From positions 35,702,429-35,766,428 of the forward strand of contig OX485804.1 in NCBI GenBank assembly GCA_950295325.1: DNA of 64,000 nucleotides, read 5' to 3'. This DNA comes from Polytrichum commune. Lineage: Eukaryota > Streptophyta > Polytrichopsida > Polytrichales > Polytrichaceae. The first letter of the stretch is position 1. Each line of letters starts with the position of its first letter. Shown here piece by piece: positions 63,012 through 64,000 of this stretch. The notes below the pieces were generated by a model, which did no database searches, was not told the origin of the DNA, and saw only the letters and a program-made list of their open reading frames with translations. The translations under genes were made by a program, and so were the position numbers.

Positions 63012-64000
63012 AGGCATAACATTATTTAGCCATGCGGGTCCGTTTTATGACTTTGGAATATGTCAATTTATTGTGTGGATCCCCGAACATAGTGAGAATA
63101 TTCACTTAATATTTATACATTCAAGTTGACACTTGGAAATTTGGGTGCAGTAATACTCCCAGCATTATCCACAAGAATCATTGTTTGTCATGGTATTGCA
63201 GTGTTCTCCCGCTTAAGTGCGCACCCGTTTAAATACGCATCCAAGTTAAGTGTGCAATTTTTTTTGACAAAAACCAGGGTTCATACTTTATTGTTTGAAT
63301 ATGTCATGTCGAGTCATTTTCCGAGAATGCATGAATTTTTTAGGCTTGACATTCAATGTCAGTTTGTTAACGTTTTGCTGAAACGTCTCAAACATTCGCC
63401 GTTGTTCATCATACATATGTGTTGACAACTTCTGTTTGAACATCGGAGCAAAGCAATTGGTCGTCGACGTCGAGGATAGTGTTGTGTAGAGATTCAAAGC
63501 CTTTGAAGTCAGTAACACTTTCAAATTCAACAAATGTCTCGATAAGCTCTCGCAACAAATGATTCCTTGCAATATGTTCTCATGATTATCCCAGACTTTA
63601 TGGATGGCACCTTCACTGACTTATACTCCGGGCCCAACGCCCACTTGCTCGGCGCGTTTGGCTTGTTCAACTTTGTAATGATTTCACATCGTTGGGCTTC
63701 AGTCAAGCGGGTTGCCTCAGGTTTGATATGTTTTCCGTTGCGATTCATCAAACTAGAGGGTCTAGAAAGTGATATGAGTAAAGTATGCACCTACCAACTA
63801 AATGCGCACCAACAACTCTGGTTCAAAGTGCACACTTAAGTGGGAGATTATTGTATTTGTTGAAAAATACTAATCAAAACAACATTATCACTTAAAATAC
63901 CAACATTATTCACACCATTCATACCAACACCATTCATTGTTCATAGCAACGTCACTTTCTTCCTATTTTCTAAGTTTCTTCCCAAGAAGGTGAAATAGTG
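63012..64000. mobile_element. MITE family D, second copy, split by an insertion and cut by the window end
   Basis: 63012-63198 (CATAACATTATTTAGCCATG, TATGTCAATTTATTGTGTGG, AAGTTGACACTTGGAAATTT) and 63854-64000 (AACATTATTCACACCATTCA, TTCTTCCTATTTTCTAAGTT) are collinear with 60791-61140. The 655 bp between them is a separate Tigger-like element. Confidence 0.7.
63199..63853 (-). mobile_element. Tigger/pogo-like element fragment with CENP-B-type helix-turn-helix
   Basis: The left end CAGTGTTCTCCCGCTTAAGT and the complement of the right end (CAATAATCTCCCACTTAAGT) form a ~26 bp inverted repeat ending GYGCAC. Flanks are TG at left and TA at right. On the minus strand, about 63709-63580 encodes RLTEAQRCEIITKLNKPNAP followed by SKWALGPEYKSVKVPSIKSG, the pattern of the DNA-binding N-terminus of Tigger/CENP-B/jerky transposases. 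The catalytic domain is absent, so this is an internally deleted element. Confidence 0.68.

Noticed and set aside
1-64000. CRISPR arrays, prokaryotic operons, riboswitches
   Set aside because: The spaced repeats seen are long plant tandem repeats or MITEs, not short direct repeats with unique spacers, and all genes are intron-bearing plant genes or, for the F-box gene, a plant family.
1-64000. tRNA genes and intact LTR retrotransposons
   Set aside because: No cloverleaf with A and B boxes and no gag-pol or long terminal repeat pair was recognised by eye; a tRNA scan and an LTR search would be needed to exclude them fully.

Overview
The window looks like nuclear DNA of a land plant. It is AT-rich, with spliceosomal GT-AG introns and long gene-free stretches full of short inverted-repeat transposons. 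It holds a plant-type pectin-methyltransferase-like (PMT) gene, a plant-type monoacylglycerol-lipase-like gene, a nuclear gene for mitochondrial ribosomal protein mL46, and a single-exon F-box gene. The low gene density and the style of the F-box gene make me lean towards a seed-free plant (lycophyte, fern or bryophyte), but that is a guess. Nothing prokaryotic, viral or CRISPR-like was seen.

Four genes could be modelled. (1) An intronless F-box/kelch-like gene, minus strand, 129-1193. (2) mL46, minus strand, six exons, 15919-18871, 247 aa. (3) A PMT-type SAM-dependent methyltransferase, minus strand, 11 exons, 28282-33633, 644 aa. (4) An alpha/beta hydrolase, plus strand, four exons, 45848-49818, 321 aa. 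In the three spliced genes every exon junction preserves the reading frame and every intron obeys GT-AG. These are unrelated housekeeping or cell-wall/lipid genes; I see no shared pathway.

The rest is repeats. 4.7-6.5 kb holds a TIR element followed by a ~300 bp tandem repeat, and 8.86-10.49 kb is a four-copy ~410 bp tandem array. A ~370 bp TIR family recurs six times (4.7, 12.7, 25.2, 52.9, 58.5 and 59.7 kb). Several elements have readable target-site duplications (TSDs): two copies of one hAT-like family (23362-24183 and 56127-58431), a second hAT-like MITE (34257-34628), a MULE-like MITE with a perfect 10 bp TSD (40061-40369), and Harbinger-like MITEs with 3 bp TSDs (6955-7338, 38737-39273). 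35.06-37.65 kb is a decayed LINE with an RNase H domain and a strong G+T bias on the plus strand. 54.73-55.93 kb is a dead pogo-like transposase whose 3' end matches MITEs elsewhere in the window, so it is a plausible relic of their source. The far right end has a Tigger-like element nested inside another repeat.

I found no convincing new functional system. The most informative items are the pogo relic and its MITE relatives, a MITE insertion with its empty-site paralogue about 200 bp away, and the long hAT-like element carrying about 1.4 kb of sequence absent from its short sibling.
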